A stretch of DNA of 64,000 nucleotides from Crocinitomicaceae bacterium (GCA_018402525.1 JAGYIR010000005.1:1-64000), one strand, 5' to 3'; numbered from the stretch's first letter, positions 9,069 through 17,283 are shown. Numbers and translations are program-made. Notes: generated from the letters alone by a model not told the origin.

Positions 9069-10382
9069 TTAGTTGTTACTCAGTGTAATGTGTCCGTGTT
9101 TACTATAATCTTGTGTCGCTGATTTTGCTTTAATCACATAAAAATAGACTCCATCCTGACACGGTTGCCCATTTGAAGTTCCATCCCAAGAATTAAGTAT
9201 ATCATTCGATTCAAAAACAACGTTTCCCCATCGATTGACAATAACAATGTTAAATTCTACAATGCCTTTTGCCGTGATTAAATAGCTGTCATTCACCCCA
9301 TCACCATTCGGCGTAAATACATTCGGAATGTGAAGCTCTTCGTTCAAATTCACCAATATGTAAGGGTGCGCTGGATTCGAAAAATTCCAATCCGCCTTTT
9401 GAACCGTACTATAGTTTCCTAAAGTGCTATTGTTCGTCGTTCCAACTGAATTCCATTGTACTTCACTGTTACTCCATTGAGCCATTGCACTCCAATCTCC
9501 ATCATCGCTGGGCAAATAGGTTATTCCTAAATCGGCACTATAAAGTCCTGAAGATTGCTCAATGGAATGGAAAAAATAAGAGTTTAGTAAAGAAATCTCT
9601 TCATCGTGCTGTGCTAAAAAGTAACCATAAGTATCTCCACTGGTATTGTTTAAGCGAACACTGTAGTTGTCCGCTTGAACTGATTGTGGTCGAATTGATA
9701 CTGGACGATAACGGATGGTTCCATCACCTGATCCAACCGGGAAAAGATAATTAGAACTGCTATTCGTGTTCCAGTTTAGATATCCTGGTGCTTCACTACT
9801 AACGAACCCCTCTGCTCCAAAGGCTTGTGAATTTGTAACGGCATTCGGAGAAGGATTTAACACAATCATGTCATTGGTTTCAGTTGCCAATTCCCTGTTG
9901 TTGATGGTTAAAACGCCCGTAACTGAGATTCTAGCATCCACTCCTTGAAGCGTTTTCTTTCGATCATTTCCAGTACCCGTACCAAGCAAAATTAAATTAT
10001 TGAACTCTGTAATTGTTCCGTTCGTACTGGTGATAAACTGCTGGGTGTTTCCATTCAAAACTACAGAACTTAGATCTGCTGTGAAAAGTGCATTGTTAAT
10101 CCAATCCTGCTCAACATAATACGTTCCATCTCCATTTACACTAGAAGCTATATCATTTGTAAATGTTCCTGGTAATAAAAATGTCGAATTCTTCGTTATT
10201 CGAATTTCTCCATCATTTGTTAAAGAGGAACCGTTTTCAAGTGTCAAACCCCCATTGGAATGCACTATTCCTCCATCATTAACGAAAATGACAGCACCGT
10301 CTGAAAACAGTGTTTGTCCCGTAGTCGGAAATGGAGCAATTGCCAGCAGTAACGCAACACTCCAACTGATTAGTTTTTTCAT
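9069..10382 (-). CDS. Secreted protein with type IX (CHU_C) C-terminal domain
   Basis: This 437-residue protein has a signal peptide ([19 protein letters not shown], cleavage near TTG/Q at 22-23). The middle is beta-rich and Asn/Thr/Ser-rich, beginning [20 protein letters not shown]. Repeated short strands in residues 25-100 resemble a beta-helix or solenoid. Residues 352-437 are a full gliding-motility C-terminal domain: [48 protein letters not shown]. This predicts export through the type IX system and attachment to the outer surface. It is the upstream gene of a two-gene unit with the collagen-like protein, so the two may act together at the surface. No enzymatic motif was recognised. Confidence 0.9.
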   Translation of the reverse strand: MKKLISWSVALLLAIAPFPTTGQTLFSDGAVIFVNDGGIVHSNGGLTLENGSSLTNDGEIRITKNSTFLLPGTFTNDIASSVNGDGTYYVEQDWINNALFTADLSSVVLNGNTQQFITSTNGTITEFNNLILLGTGTGNDRKKTLQGVDARISVTGVLTINNRELATETNDMIVLNPSPNAVTNSQAFGAEGFVSSEAPGYLNWNTNSSSNYLFPVGSGDGTIRYRPVSIRPQSVQADNYSVRLNNTSGDTYGYFLAQHDEEISLLNSYFFHSIEQSSGLYSADLGITYLPSDDGDWSAMAQWSNSEVQWNSVGTTNNSTLGNYSTVQKADWNFSNPAHPYILVNLNEELHIPNVFTPNGDGVNDSYLITAKGIVEFNIVIVNRWGNVVFESNDILNSWDGTSNGQPCQDGVYFYVIKAKSATQDYSKHGHITLSNN

Positions 10383-10506
10383 AGTAAATTTAGAATTACT
10401 ACTAAGTTATTGCTATTAACATAATTATTGTGGGATTAACAATTTTATTTTACACTAATTTAAACTAAATCGATTTAGCAAGTTATGTTTGTCAGTTGTG
10501 AATGAA

Positions 10507-10540
10507 AAAGCCGCTATCCCCATAAAAGAACAGCGGCTTT
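10507..10540 (-). terminator. Rho-independent terminator of ahpC
   Basis: The arms aaagccgct (10507-10515) and agcggcttt (10532-10540) form a 9-bp stem. On the minus strand the stem is followed by T-rich sequence. It is 24 nt downstream of the ahpC stop codon. Confidence 0.85.
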
Positions 10541-10564
10541 CAACCTATTTATTATGAAACAAAA

Positions 10565-11197
10565 TTAGTTTTTTGCGAGGTAATCCGCTACACCGTCGAA
10601 AGATGCTTTCATTCCTTCATCACCTTTGTGCCAGTTAGCTGGACATACCTCACCATTTTCTTCAAAGAACTGCAGTGCATCAACCATTCTTAATGCTTCA
10701 TCAACGTTTCTTCCCAATGGGAACATGTTTACTAACTCATGCATCACAGTTCCTGATTTATCAATTAAAAACAACCCACGGTAAGCGATCATTGGTCCTG
10801 TTGCAATCATGTTGCCATCCATATCGTAATCGTATTCTCCTGCAAGAACGCCGAATGCTTCAGAAATTGTTTTTGAAGTATCCGCAACGATAGGGTATTT
10901 TACACCTTGGATTCCACCTTTGTCTTTAGGCACTTGTAACCATCCCCAGTGCGATTCTTCTGTATCTGTTGAACATGCCACAACTTTCACTCCTCTTTCT
11001 TCAAAAGCAGCTAATTTCGCCTGAAACGCGTGTAACTCTGATGGACATACGAATGTAAAATCCTTTGGGTAAAAGAAAAACAATACGTGATTCTTTCCTA
11101 AGTACTGATCCAATGAAAAGTCATTGACTATTTCTCCTCCATTCACCACTGCTGCCGCAGAAAACGATGGTGCCTTTTTTCCTACTAATACTGCCAT
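10565..11197 (-). CDS. ahpC: Two-cysteine peroxiredoxin (AhpC/Prx type)
   Basis: This 210-residue cytosolic enzyme reduces hydrogen peroxide and organic hydroperoxides. The peroxidatic cysteine is Cys51 in DFTFVCPSELHAF, and the resolving cysteine is Cys185 in GEVCPANW, so this is a typical two-Cys peroxiredoxin. The DGNMIATGPMIAYRGLFLID segment is characteristic of the bacterial branch. The gene lies 52 nt downstream of dps on the same strand, and oxyR diverges beyond dps, so OxyR control is likely (inference from context). No ahpF reductase is present in the window. The leader just before the ATG is almost pure A on the coding strand, typical of highly translated Bacteroidota genes. Confidence 0.95.
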   Translation of the reverse strand: MAVLVGKKAPSFSAAAVVNGGEIVNDFSLDQYLGKNHVLFFFYPKDFTFVCPSELHAFQAKLAAFEERGVKVVACSTDTEESHWGWLQVPKDKGGIQGVKYPIVADTSKTISEAFGVLAGEYDYDMDGNMIATGPMIAYRGLFLIDKSGTVMHELVNMFPLGRNVDEALRMVDALQFFEENGEVCPANWHKGDEGMKASFDGVADYLAKN

Positions 11198-11226
11198 TTT
11201 TTGGTTTTTTTTTGTTTTTTTTTGTT
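11198..11226 (-). promoter_or_regulatory. ahpC: A-tract translation leader of ahpC
   Basis: On the coding strand the 29 nt before the ATG are two runs of nine A separated by C or CC, with no Shine-Dalgarno sequence. Bacteroidota ribosomes often rely on A-rich, unstructured leaders, so this probably favours strong initiation. Confidence 0.5.
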
Positions 11227-11249
11227 TATTGATCTACTAAATTAATTTT

Positions 11250-11690
11250 TTAAGCCAACCAAGCTCTAAACATCCAGTTTGTTTTTTCCTTTTCACCTAT
11301 GAGGTCACTCATCAGAGCGTTTGTTCCTTCGTCATTTGCTTCGCCTGACAAAGTTAATATCTCCTCTTCAATGTCCAACAAGGTTTTTTGTGCCTGCAAA
11401 ATATAAGCAACTCCCTTGGCTCCATCGTGAATGATTTCATTTTCACTGATTTTACTATGCTTCGTGTAATCGCTCAATCGAGAAAGCGGTGTTTCTCCAA
11501 TAGACAAAATACGCTCTGCAATGTCGTCAATGATAACTTGAGTACGGGTGTATAATTCCTCATATTTCAAATGCAACTCAAAAAAAGCGTTTCCTTTGAT
11601 GTTCCAATGCAGCGACCTTAAATTCTGGTAATGCAACTGGTAACTCGAAAGTAATGTATTCAGTTGCGGTATGTATGTTTGTTTTTCCAT
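11250..11690 (-). CDS. dps: Dps-family DNA-binding ferritin-like protein
   Basis: This 146-residue protein forms the Dps four-helix bundle: a dodecameric shell that stores iron and protects DNA by consuming peroxide. The ferroxidase ligands appear in order: His28 in SLHWN, His40 in FELHLKYEELY, and Asp55/Glu59 in IDDIAER. I chose the ATG at 11690 (MEKQTYIP); an in-frame TTG 15 nt upstream would add five residues that look unlike the family. It is the first gene downstream of the divergent oxyR and is followed by ahpC, giving a compact peroxide-response locus. A -7-like element ends only 4 nt before the ATG, so the mRNA may be leaderless or nearly so. Confidence 0.93.
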   Translation of the reverse strand: MEKQTYIPQLNTLLSSYQLHYQNLRSLHWNIKGNAFFELHLKYEELYTRTQVIIDDIAERILSIGETPLSRLSDYTKHSKISENEIIHDGAKGVAYILQAQKTLLDIEEEILTLSGEANDEGTNALMSDLIGEKEKTNWMFRAWLA

Positions 11691-11694
11691 ACAC

Positions 11695-11702
11695 CAAAGA
11701 TA
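11695..11702 (-). promoter_or_regulatory. Candidate -7 element of dps (TATCTTTG)
   Basis: The minus strand reads TATCTTTG, a full match to the Bacteroidota -7 consensus TAnnTTTG. It lies 4 nt before the dps ATG. No convincing TTTG is found 17-23 nt upstream, which would fit an activator-dependent promoter. Confidence 0.5.
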
Positions 11703-11715
11703 CAATACATATCAA

Positions 11716-11760
11716 ATAAATAATATTGATTATCTTTATATGATCATAAATAATATTTAT
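11716..11760. promoter_or_regulatory. Pair of AT-rich near-identical sites in the dps-oxyR divergent region (possible OxyR operator)
   Basis: ATAAATAATATTGAT (11716-11730) and ATAAATAATATTTAT (11746-11760) differ at one base and are spaced 30 bp apart, about three helical turns. The second is a perfect palindrome ending right before the oxyR start codon. The position between oxyR and dps suggests binding of the OxyR tetramer. AT-rich DNA can give such matches by chance. Confidence 0.4.
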
Positions 11761-12678
11761 ATGATTTCTTTTCAACAAATTCACTATATCATCACACTAA
11801 GCGAAGATTTACAATTTCAGCGAGCAAGTGAACGCTGCTTTGTCACCCAGCCTACTCTTTCAATGCAAATTAAAAAAGCAGAAGAAGCACTCGGGAGTTC
11901 GATTTTCGATCGTTCAAGACAACCATTGGAATTGACAGAATTCGGAAAAGGGCTCTTGCCGTTATTACGAGATACACTTTTTGAATACCACAAGATAGAC
12001 AGCTTTGTGAAGCGCTCGAAAGGCATTTACAAGGAGGAAATACGAATGGCTGTTATTCCTACCGTTGCCGGTTACATGTTACCCGACTTATACAAGGATT
12101 GGAAGGGGCTCAACCAAAACAATCAATTGACCATAGAAGAGCTAAAAACAGAGGAGATCTTGGCTGCCATAGAAGATCGAAAGATCGATATTGGGATCTT
12201 GTCTGGTCCTGTTAGTTCATCCAAACTCAGAACCATTCCATTGTACCAAGAGGAAATTAAAGCATATATTCCCAATGTAAGCAAGGCGACAATTTCGACA
12301 GATGAGCTAAAAGAATTTCATCCATGGCTTTTGAATCAGGGGAATTGCTTACGCACGCAAATGATGGACTTCTGCGAATTGAAAAACAAAAGCACAAAAG
12401 ATGATTGGGATTATGAAGGTGGAAACATTCGACTTTTAGAGAAAATGGTTGATATTCACGGCGGCTATACGCTTGTTCCTAACTACGAAATCCAACAACA
12501 GACGAACAAATACAAGTCAATTTACAGTGCTAACGGTGAAGTTCCTGCGCGAGAAATTGTAGCAGTCGTAGCGTTTAAAAATGATAAATGGGAGTTCTTA
12601 TACGAATTAGTTCGATCTATTCAATTGAAATATGCGAAAAAAAATAAAAAATCCTTCAAATTGCTTGACTGGCAGTAA
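11761..12678 (+). CDS. oxyR: Peroxide-sensing LysR-family regulator OxyR
   Basis: This 305-residue protein starts with the LysR winged helix-turn-helix (residues ~1-65, with RASERCFVTQPTLSMQIKKAEEALG). A periplasmic-binding-protein-like sensor domain follows. The stretch LNQGNCLRTQMMDFCELK contains Cys196 and Cys205, nine residues apart, aligning with the redox pair Cys199/Cys208 of E. coli OxyR (GHCLRDQAMGFC). This makes a hydrogen-peroxide sensor very likely. I chose the ATG at 11761 because it places MISFQQIHYI where LysR proteins begin; earlier in-frame codons would add an unrelated tail. It is divergent from dps-ahpC, its probable targets. Its 3' end overlaps convergent waaA by 23 nt. 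Confidence 0.94.
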   Translation: MISFQQIHYIITLSEDLQFQRASERCFVTQPTLSMQIKKAEEALGSSIFDRSRQPLELTEFGKGLLPLLRDTLFEYHKIDSFVKRSKGIYKEEIRMAVIPTVAGYMLPDLYKDWKGLNQNNQLTIEELKTEEILAAIEDRKIDIGILSGPVSSSKLRTIPLYQEEIKAYIPNVSKATISTDELKEFHPWLLNQGNCLRTQMMDFCELKNKSTKDDWDYEGGNIRLLEKMVDIHGGYTLVPNYEIQQQTNKYKSIYSANGEVPAREIVAVVAFKNDKWEFLYELVRSIQLKYAKKNKKSFKLLDWQ

Positions 12679-13876
12679 GCTGAATAATCACCTTCTCAGC
12701 GGCCCCTTTGTTTTGTTCTACAAACAATCCAGTACGCTCCGAAATGTATTTTAAATCACTCATCATATAATCAAAAGCCTTTTGAAATTCAGCGGTATTT
12801 GAAACTGATTTACCAATTCCGTGATCGATAAAAGCCTGAGCCTCTGGAAAACGTGCGTGCTTTGGTCCAAAAATTACGGGCAATCCAAAAACGGCAGGTT
12901 CCAAAATGTTGTGCAGACTTCCAGAAAAACCACCACCAACATAAGCAATCGTGCCATAGGCATAAGCATTTGCCAACTGACCAATGGTATCCAAAATCAA
13001 GATCTTTGCATTGGATAGCCCTTCACTCGGAATCTGAGTATATCTGATTGCTGCAGGGAGCATTTTTTTGATAGCAAAGATATTCTCATCTTCAATATTG
13101 TGCGGTGCAATCAACACCTTTCCACGGTAGTTTATAATCCAGTCAGCAAGCATTCTTTCGTCTTGTGGCCAAGAACTGCCAATGATAACCAAGTCTTGAC
13201 CGTTTTTAAATTCCTCAATAATTTCGTTCTTTTCTACGTGCTGCTTATTCTCAATCACACGATCATAACGACTATCCCCTGAAATTGAAACATTCACAAT
13301 CCCTATCGACTTGAGCAGTTCGAGCGATTGCTTGTTTTGAACAAAGAGCCAGTCAAATGCCATCAACGTTTTTCTAAAAAACGCTCCGTACCATTTAAAA
13401 TAACGATGATCTGGTCTGAAAATTCCGCTGACATTAAACAGCAGTGTTCCTTTTTCATGCGCTGCAAAAATGAAATTCGACCAAAATTCATACTTCACGA
13501 AAAATGCCTTGGTTGGACTAAAATGTTCCAGAAATTTATTCGCATTGGAAGAAGTATCCAATGGTAAATAGGTGACAAAATCTGCTGAATGCTTGCGCTT
13601 ATGGTAATGTTGCATTCCTGAAGGGGAAAAAAAAGTCACCAGTAAAAAAACGTGTGGATTCACTTCTCTGATCTTGTTCATGAGCGGTAACCCTTGGTCA
13701 AACTCTCCTAAAGATGCACAATGGAACCAAACGACTTCCTTATTATCCGTATCTGGCAATTGCATGAACTGATTCTTTCTTCCATCCACCCAAAGTCTCG
13801 CCTTCTTGTTAAATAGACTTGCAGTTCTAAGTCCAAGGCCCATCAAAAAAATTCCTATGTTATAAAGGAGTTGCAT
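12656..13876 (-). CDS. waaA: 3-deoxy-D-manno-octulosonic acid (Kdo) transferase
   Basis: This 406-residue membrane-anchored glycosyltransferase (GT30) adds Kdo to lipid A precursors on the inner face of the inner membrane. Diagnostic segments are VVWFHCASLGEFDQGLPL (residues ~48-65), FVKYEFWSNF, NVSGIF, IIGSSWPQDE and YVGGGFSGSLHNILEPAVFG with GPKHARFPEA. The N-terminal hydrophobic stretch (LLYNIGIFLMGLGLR) is the usual anchor. The start codon overlaps the stop of the upstream barrel-protein gene (TAATG), so the two are translationally coupled. The 3' end runs 23 nt into oxyR on the other strand. It shows that the organism makes a Kdo-containing lipopolysaccharide or lipooligosaccharide. Confidence 0.95.
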   Translation of the reverse strand: MQLLYNIGIFLMGLGLRTASLFNKKARLWVDGRKNQFMQLPDTDNKEVVWFHCASLGEFDQGLPLMNKIREVNPHVFLLVTFFSPSGMQHYHKRKHSADFVTYLPLDTSSNANKFLEHFSPTKAFFVKYEFWSNFIFAAHEKGTLLFNVSGIFRPDHRYFKWYGAFFRKTLMAFDWLFVQNKQSLELLKSIGIVNVSISGDSRYDRVIENKQHVEKNEIIEEFKNGQDLVIIGSSWPQDERMLADWIINYRGKVLIAPHNIEDENIFAIKKMLPAAIRYTQIPSEGLSNAKILILDTIGQLANAYAYGTIAYVGGGFSGSLHNILEPAVFGLPVIFGPKHARFPEAQAFIDHGIGKSVSNTAEFQKAFDYMMSDLKYISERTGLFVEQNKGAAEKVIIQLTASQAI

Positions 13877-14631
13877 TAATTGTAATAAAACTCTTTCGGT
13901 ATTCGCTTATAAAGTGGGACGAGCCAAGCGACCTTAAATCCGTATTGAATGTCTAAGCGCATATCCGAAGAAACTGGAACATCTGGCTGATCGAAAAATA
14001 CAGTTCTTCTGTTATATGTGAATGCTTCTTGAATGTAAAATCCTGCGTAAAAATTATAAGCTCCCTGATTCGCCATTAATGCATAGCCAATAAACTGCTG
14101 CGTATTTAACCCAGAAGTTAGCCGATCGTAACCTTTTTTATAATCGAGCTCTATTTGTGGTACTACGTGATCTTGGGTTTCAATCCGGTATTTATACGCT
14201 GTATATCCCACTCCAAAATTGACGTAAATTCCAGAATTCTTATTTGGACTCAATACGGGAATGATTTTCCCGACATTTCCATTCACGTGGAATCCTCTTC
14301 CAAGAATCTGAACAATCGCAATATCACCATTCATATCTGTGATATTTCCTTTTTCGTCCCTCAAATGATCGAGTAAACCCTCCTCACGGACTTTGTTACC
14401 AAACATATAGCTACCATCAATCCCAATAACCCAGTTCCGCTTAATTTTGTACCCAGCAAACAATCCGATCTGATTCATAAGACCCAATCGGTCTTTCAGA
14501 TCTCCGGCTGTCCAATTCAAACCATACTGAACACTTACCCACGGTGTAGAAATAATAGAATCCTTCACATTTCGCTGTCCAAAGACATGAAACCCAAAAA
14601 TAATAAAGCAAACAAGTAAGCAAAAACGCAT
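13876..14631 (-). CDS. Predicted outer-membrane beta-barrel protein of unknown function
   Basis: This 251-residue protein has a clear signal peptide (MRFCLLVCFIIFGFHVFG, then QRNVKD). The rest alternates aromatic and polar residues in strands such as WVSVQYGLNWTAGDL, IGLFAGYKIKRNWVIGIDGSYMFG, GIYVNFGVGYTAYKY and YNFYAGFYIQEAFTY. It ends near MRLDIQYGFKVAWLVPLY. This pattern is typical of small outer-membrane barrels in Bacteroidota. I took the ATG at 14631 because it begins the signal peptide; an in-frame extension upstream has no membrane logic. It lies 86 nt downstream of cysQ and overlaps the waaA start by 1 nt. I do not recognise a specific family. Confidence 0.82.
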   Translation of the reverse strand: MRFCLLVCFIIFGFHVFGQRNVKDSIISTPWVSVQYGLNWTAGDLKDRLGLMNQIGLFAGYKIKRNWVIGIDGSYMFGNKVREEGLLDHLRDEKGNITDMNGDIAIVQILGRGFHVNGNVGKIIPVLSPNKNSGIYVNFGVGYTAYKYRIETQDHVVPQIELDYKKGYDRLTSGLNTQQFIGYALMANQGAYNFYAGFYIQEAFTYNRRTVFFDQPDVPVSSDMRLDIQYGFKVAWLVPLYKRIPKEFYYN

Positions 14632-14717
14632 TCTTAATTTTTTACAAGTATAGTATTTCCTATTCAACGCGAAACATTCCAATCTATTGAATTCTTCCAA
14701 AAATATACATATCTGAC

Positions 14718-15518
14718 CTATTTCTGCACTACAAACGAGCCATTTAACAAGTTTTCGCGATTGTATTTCATGTTTTCATTCGTTAACTGATCAATTACTT
14801 GAAAACCAACGGCATTGCAAATTGCTTGACCCGCAGCAGTGTCCCATTCCATCGTCGGGCCAAATCTTGGATAGCAATCCGCTGAACCTTCTGCCAAAAG
14901 ACAAAACTTTAAAGAACTTCCTTTGGAGACAATACAAACGTTTGTGTGTTCTTTTTCTTTTTGCGCAATAAATCGTTCTACTTCTTCTGACAAATGAGAA
15001 CGACTGGCGACAATTGTAAAGAATTCAGGTTGAGTGGTGAGTGGCAATTTTACGGCTGAGACAAAAATTTCAGAAATGGAGATGCTACTGTTAATTCCTT
15101 CCGCCTTATATGCTCCGCTAGTATTCGTCGAATAATAAAGTTCTGATTTAGCTGGAATGAAAATAACACCTAAAACCGGCAATTCATTCTGGACAAGCGC
15201 AATATTCACCGTAAACTCACCATTTTTTTTGATGAACTCCTTTGTCCCATCGATAGGGTCGACAATCCAAAGTGTTTCCCAATGCTTGCGCTCGTTATAT
15301 GGTAAGTGCTTACCTTCTTCCGATAAAATGGGGTGACTTGTTTGTGAAAGAATGTCACATATAATGTTATTAGCCGCTAGGTCTGCCTTTGTAAGTGGAG
15401 AGTCATCGTCCTTAAAGCTAACGCCAAAATCATCGCTTTCATAGATCTGCATAATTTCCTTTCCAGCATCGAGTGCAGCTTCAATCGCAAGAATCAGTAA
15501 TTTATTCAAATCCATCAT
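14718..15518 (-). CDS. cysQ: 3'(2'),5'-bisphosphate nucleotidase CysQ
   Basis: This 266-residue enzyme of the inositol monophosphatase superfamily removes the 3' phosphate of PAP, the by-product of PAPS-dependent sulfation or reduction. Metal ligands are visible in LSEEGK (Glu67/68), the signature DPIDGTKEF (residues 87-95) and a late WDTAAGQAIC. Two adjacent ATG codons begin the gene, and the first overlaps the cysN stop by 1 nt. It is co-transcribed with cysC-cysD-cysN. Since no PAPS reductase is nearby, the PAP it clears may come from sulfotransferases (inference). Confidence 0.93.
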   Translation of the reverse strand: MMDLNKLLILAIEAALDAGKEIMQIYESDDFGVSFKDDDSPLTKADLAANNIICDILSQTSHPILSEEGKHLPYNERKHWETLWIVDPIDGTKEFIKKNGEFTVNIALVQNELPVLGVIFIPAKSELYYSTNTSGAYKAEGINSSISISEIFVSAVKLPLTTQPEFFTIVASRSHLSEEVERFIAQKEKEHTNVCIVSKGSSLKFCLLAEGSADCYPRFGPTMEWDTAAGQAICNAVGFQVIDQLTNENMKYNRENLLNGSFVVQK

Positions 15519-16774
15519 TATAGTATCATTCCAGCCGCCACCGTTTCGTTTGTTCCGTTGTCTACTAATATAAAACTTCCCGTGACTCTATTTTCTCTGT
15601 AGGAATCAACCACCAAGGGTTTTGCTGTTCGTAGCTTTACGCGACAAATATCATTCATCCCCATTTCTTTGTCCTCGTTATCTCTTTCTAACGTGTTGAT
15701 GTTCATTTTATACACCACTTCATTTATAACTGTCTTTTGTTGGTTTGACGTATGAAGAATGGTGTATTTCGCTCCTGATTTTGCAGGATTATTGTTTAAC
15801 CAACAGATCATCGCTTCCATCTCTGTTACACATTTTGGTTGATTTTTCGCCCTCACGATCACATCACCACGACTAACGTCTATATCGTCATTTAAGGTGA
15901 TAGAAACCGACATCGGAGCATAAGCGACATCCACGTTTTTATCAAACAAATCAATGGATTTAATGGTCGACGAAATCCCTGAAGGTAAAACAACCACCTC
16001 ATCGTTCGGTCGAAAGATTCCGCTGGCAATTCGTCCAGCATATCCTCTGTAATCAATGAATTCAGCAGTCTGAGGTCGAATTACGGTTTGAACAGGAAAC
16101 CGTGCATCAATTTTATTGATATCACTGCTGATATGCACGGTCTCCAGCGTATGAAGCAATGGTGCACCCAAGAACCAATCCATGTTCTCAGAACGATTGA
16201 CCACATTGTCGCCATTCAACGCACTGATAGGTATGTATTGAACATCTTTCACCATCATTTTAGAAGAAATTCCTTCAAACTCATGCACGATTTCAGTGAA
16301 GCGCTCTTCTTTAAAATCGACCAAATCCATTTTGTTGATGCACACAATAATGTGAGAAAGCTGAAGCAGTGAAGCGATGTATGTATGTCGTCTTGTCTGC
16401 TCTGTTACTCCGTTTCGTGCATCAACTAGTATAATCGCCGCATGCGCATTTGACGCTCCAGTTATCATGTTACGTGTATACTGAATATGCCCTGGAGTAT
16501 CAGCAATGATAAATTTTCGTTTAGGCGTTGTGAAATAGCGGTAAGCGACATCAATCGTTATTCCCTGCTCGCGTTCGTCGCGCAAACCATCGGTGAACAA
16601 TGCCAAATCAATTCCATGATGCCCTTTACGAGAACTCGTAAGTGCCACTGCATCCAATTGATCTTCAAAAATCGATTTAGAATCGAACAACAAGCGACCT
16701 ATCAGCGTACTTTTGCCATCATCCACACTGCCCGCTGTTGTGAATCGAAGAAGTTGATTGTTATCTATCTGCAT
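15518..16774 (-). CDS. cysN: Sulfate adenylyltransferase large subunit (GTPase) CysN
   Basis: This 418-residue elongation-factor-like GTPase couples GTP hydrolysis to ATP sulfurylase activity of CysD, making APS from sulfate. The G motifs are complete: AGSVDDGKST (residues 14-23), DTPGH (92-96) and NKMD (147-150). The DEREQGITIDVAYRYF switch region is typical of CysN/NodQ. Domains 2 and 3 follow, ending in FILVDNGTNETVAAGMIL. There is no fused APS kinase domain, which matches the separate cysC. Normally cysD and cysN are adjacent; here a ~490-bp element carrying a four-helix-bundle gene lies between them, its edge 18 bp before the cysN start. Confidence 0.95.
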   Translation of the reverse strand: MQIDNNQLLRFTTAGSVDDGKSTLIGRLLFDSKSIFEDQLDAVALTSSRKGHHGIDLALFTDGLRDEREQGITIDVAYRYFTTPKRKFIIADTPGHIQYTRNMITGASNAHAAIILVDARNGVTEQTRRHTYIASLLQLSHIIVCINKMDLVDFKEERFTEIVHEFEGISSKMMVKDVQYIPISALNGDNVVNRSENMDWFLGAPLLHTLETVHISSDINKIDARFPVQTVIRPQTAEFIDYRGYAGRIASGIFRPNDEVVVLPSGISSTIKSIDLFDKNVDVAYAPMSVSITLNDDIDVSRGDVIVRAKNQPKCVTEMEAMICWLNNNPAKSGAKYTILHTSNQQKTVINEVVYKMNINTLERDNEDKEMGMNDICRVKLRTAKPLVVDSYRENRVTGSFILVDNGTNETVAAGMIL

Positions 16775-16792
16775 ATTGGAATTTAGAATGTT

Positions 16793-16829
16793 GAGTTAAG
16801 AATTTAGAGTGTGGAATTTATAGTTTTGA
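16793..16829 (+). repeat. Left 37-bp inverted repeat of the four-helix-bundle element
   Basis: It starts gagttaagaatttagagtgt and is the reverse complement, with one mismatch, of 17242-17278. It contains the stop codon of the enclosed gene. Confidence 0.85.
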
Positions 16830-17189
16830 GTTTGTGTCTTTCATTCTCATTTTTATGGTTTTCAATGATGCTACGGTCATCGCTGTTATTTCATTCGCTT
16901 CTTTGAGTAATGGCCTCAGGATGATATCATCCGCTAGTTTTTTTTCTTGAATAATTTCAATCCAAAAACACGATTCATCACTTTCTTCTAGTACAATATT
17001 CATTTTTGCTATAAATTCTCTATCACTTCTTGCTCGAACCGAAGCACGGTAATTAGCACCAACTGAAGAACAACTGCGGGATAATTGATTTGCAATTGTC
17101 TTTCCTGTTATTGACCTCGGTAAAATTTCAACCAGATCTAGCGTTCGTAAAGTGAATTGTTTCGTCCGATTAAGTAATTGATTTTTCAT
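16818..17189 (-). CDS. Four-helix-bundle protein (23S rRNA intervening-sequence / S23 family)
   Basis: This 123-residue protein belongs to the small four-helix-bundle family first seen in 23S rRNA intervening sequences. Signature segments are FTLRTLDLVEILPRSITGK, ANQLSRSCSSVGANYRASVRARS, EFIAKMNIVLEESDESCFWIEII and a final helix with EANEITAMTVASLKTIK. The family forms pentamers with basic surfaces. A related protein (Avd) assists diversity-generating retroelements by binding nucleic acid, but no reverse transcriptase is present here. Its location between cysD and cysN, flanked by inverted repeats, suggests it arrived as a unit. It has no evident role in sulfur metabolism. The cys genes must be co-transcribed through it or cysN must have its own promoter. 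Confidence 0.88.
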   Translation of the reverse strand: MKNQLLNRTKQFTLRTLDLVEILPRSITGKTIANQLSRSCSSVGANYRASVRARSDREFIAKMNIVLEESDESCFWIEIIQEKKLADDIILRPLLKEANEITAMTVASLKTIKMRMKDTNSKL

Positions 17190-17241
17190 GTGAATTAAAA
17201 GATTAGGTTCAAAAAATAATTAATCAAGTTACAAAAAAATA

Positions 17242-17278
17242 TCAAAACTCTAAATTCCACACTCTAAATTCTTAACTC
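17242..17278 (-). repeat. Right 37-bp inverted repeat of the four-helix-bundle element
   Basis: It starts tcaaaactctaaattccaca on the plus strand. It mirrors 16793-16829 with a single mismatch and ends 5 bp before the stop codon of cysD. Confidence 0.85.
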
Positions 17279-17283
17279 TTACA

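Larger units (their letters stand above)
16793..17278. mobile_element. Candidate mobile unit: four-helix-bundle gene flanked by 37-bp inverted repeats, between cysD and cysN
   Basis: The left end (16793-16829) and right end (17242-17278) are inverted copies of the same 37-nt sequence with one mismatch. The similarity continues a few bases outward with a 1-nt indel (aatgt-tgag / aatgtaagag). Each end itself contains short repeated gaattta/taaattc blocks. The unit holds only the four-helix-bundle gene, whose stop codon lies inside the left repeat. It begins 5 bp after the cysD stop and ends 18 bp before the cysN start, splitting an otherwise fused operon without damaging either gene. There is no transposase, so any movement would depend on a trans-acting enzyme. 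The repeats are plainly visible; mobility is inference. Confidence 0.6.

Noticed and set aside
16818-17189. Four-helix-bundle gene as the accessory gene of a diversity-generating retroelement
   Set aside because: No reverse transcriptase, template repeat or variable repeat was found nearby; only the protein family is shared.
16793-17278. The element as a 23S rRNA intervening sequence
   Set aside because: There is no rRNA sequence in the window; the flanks are cysD and cysN.
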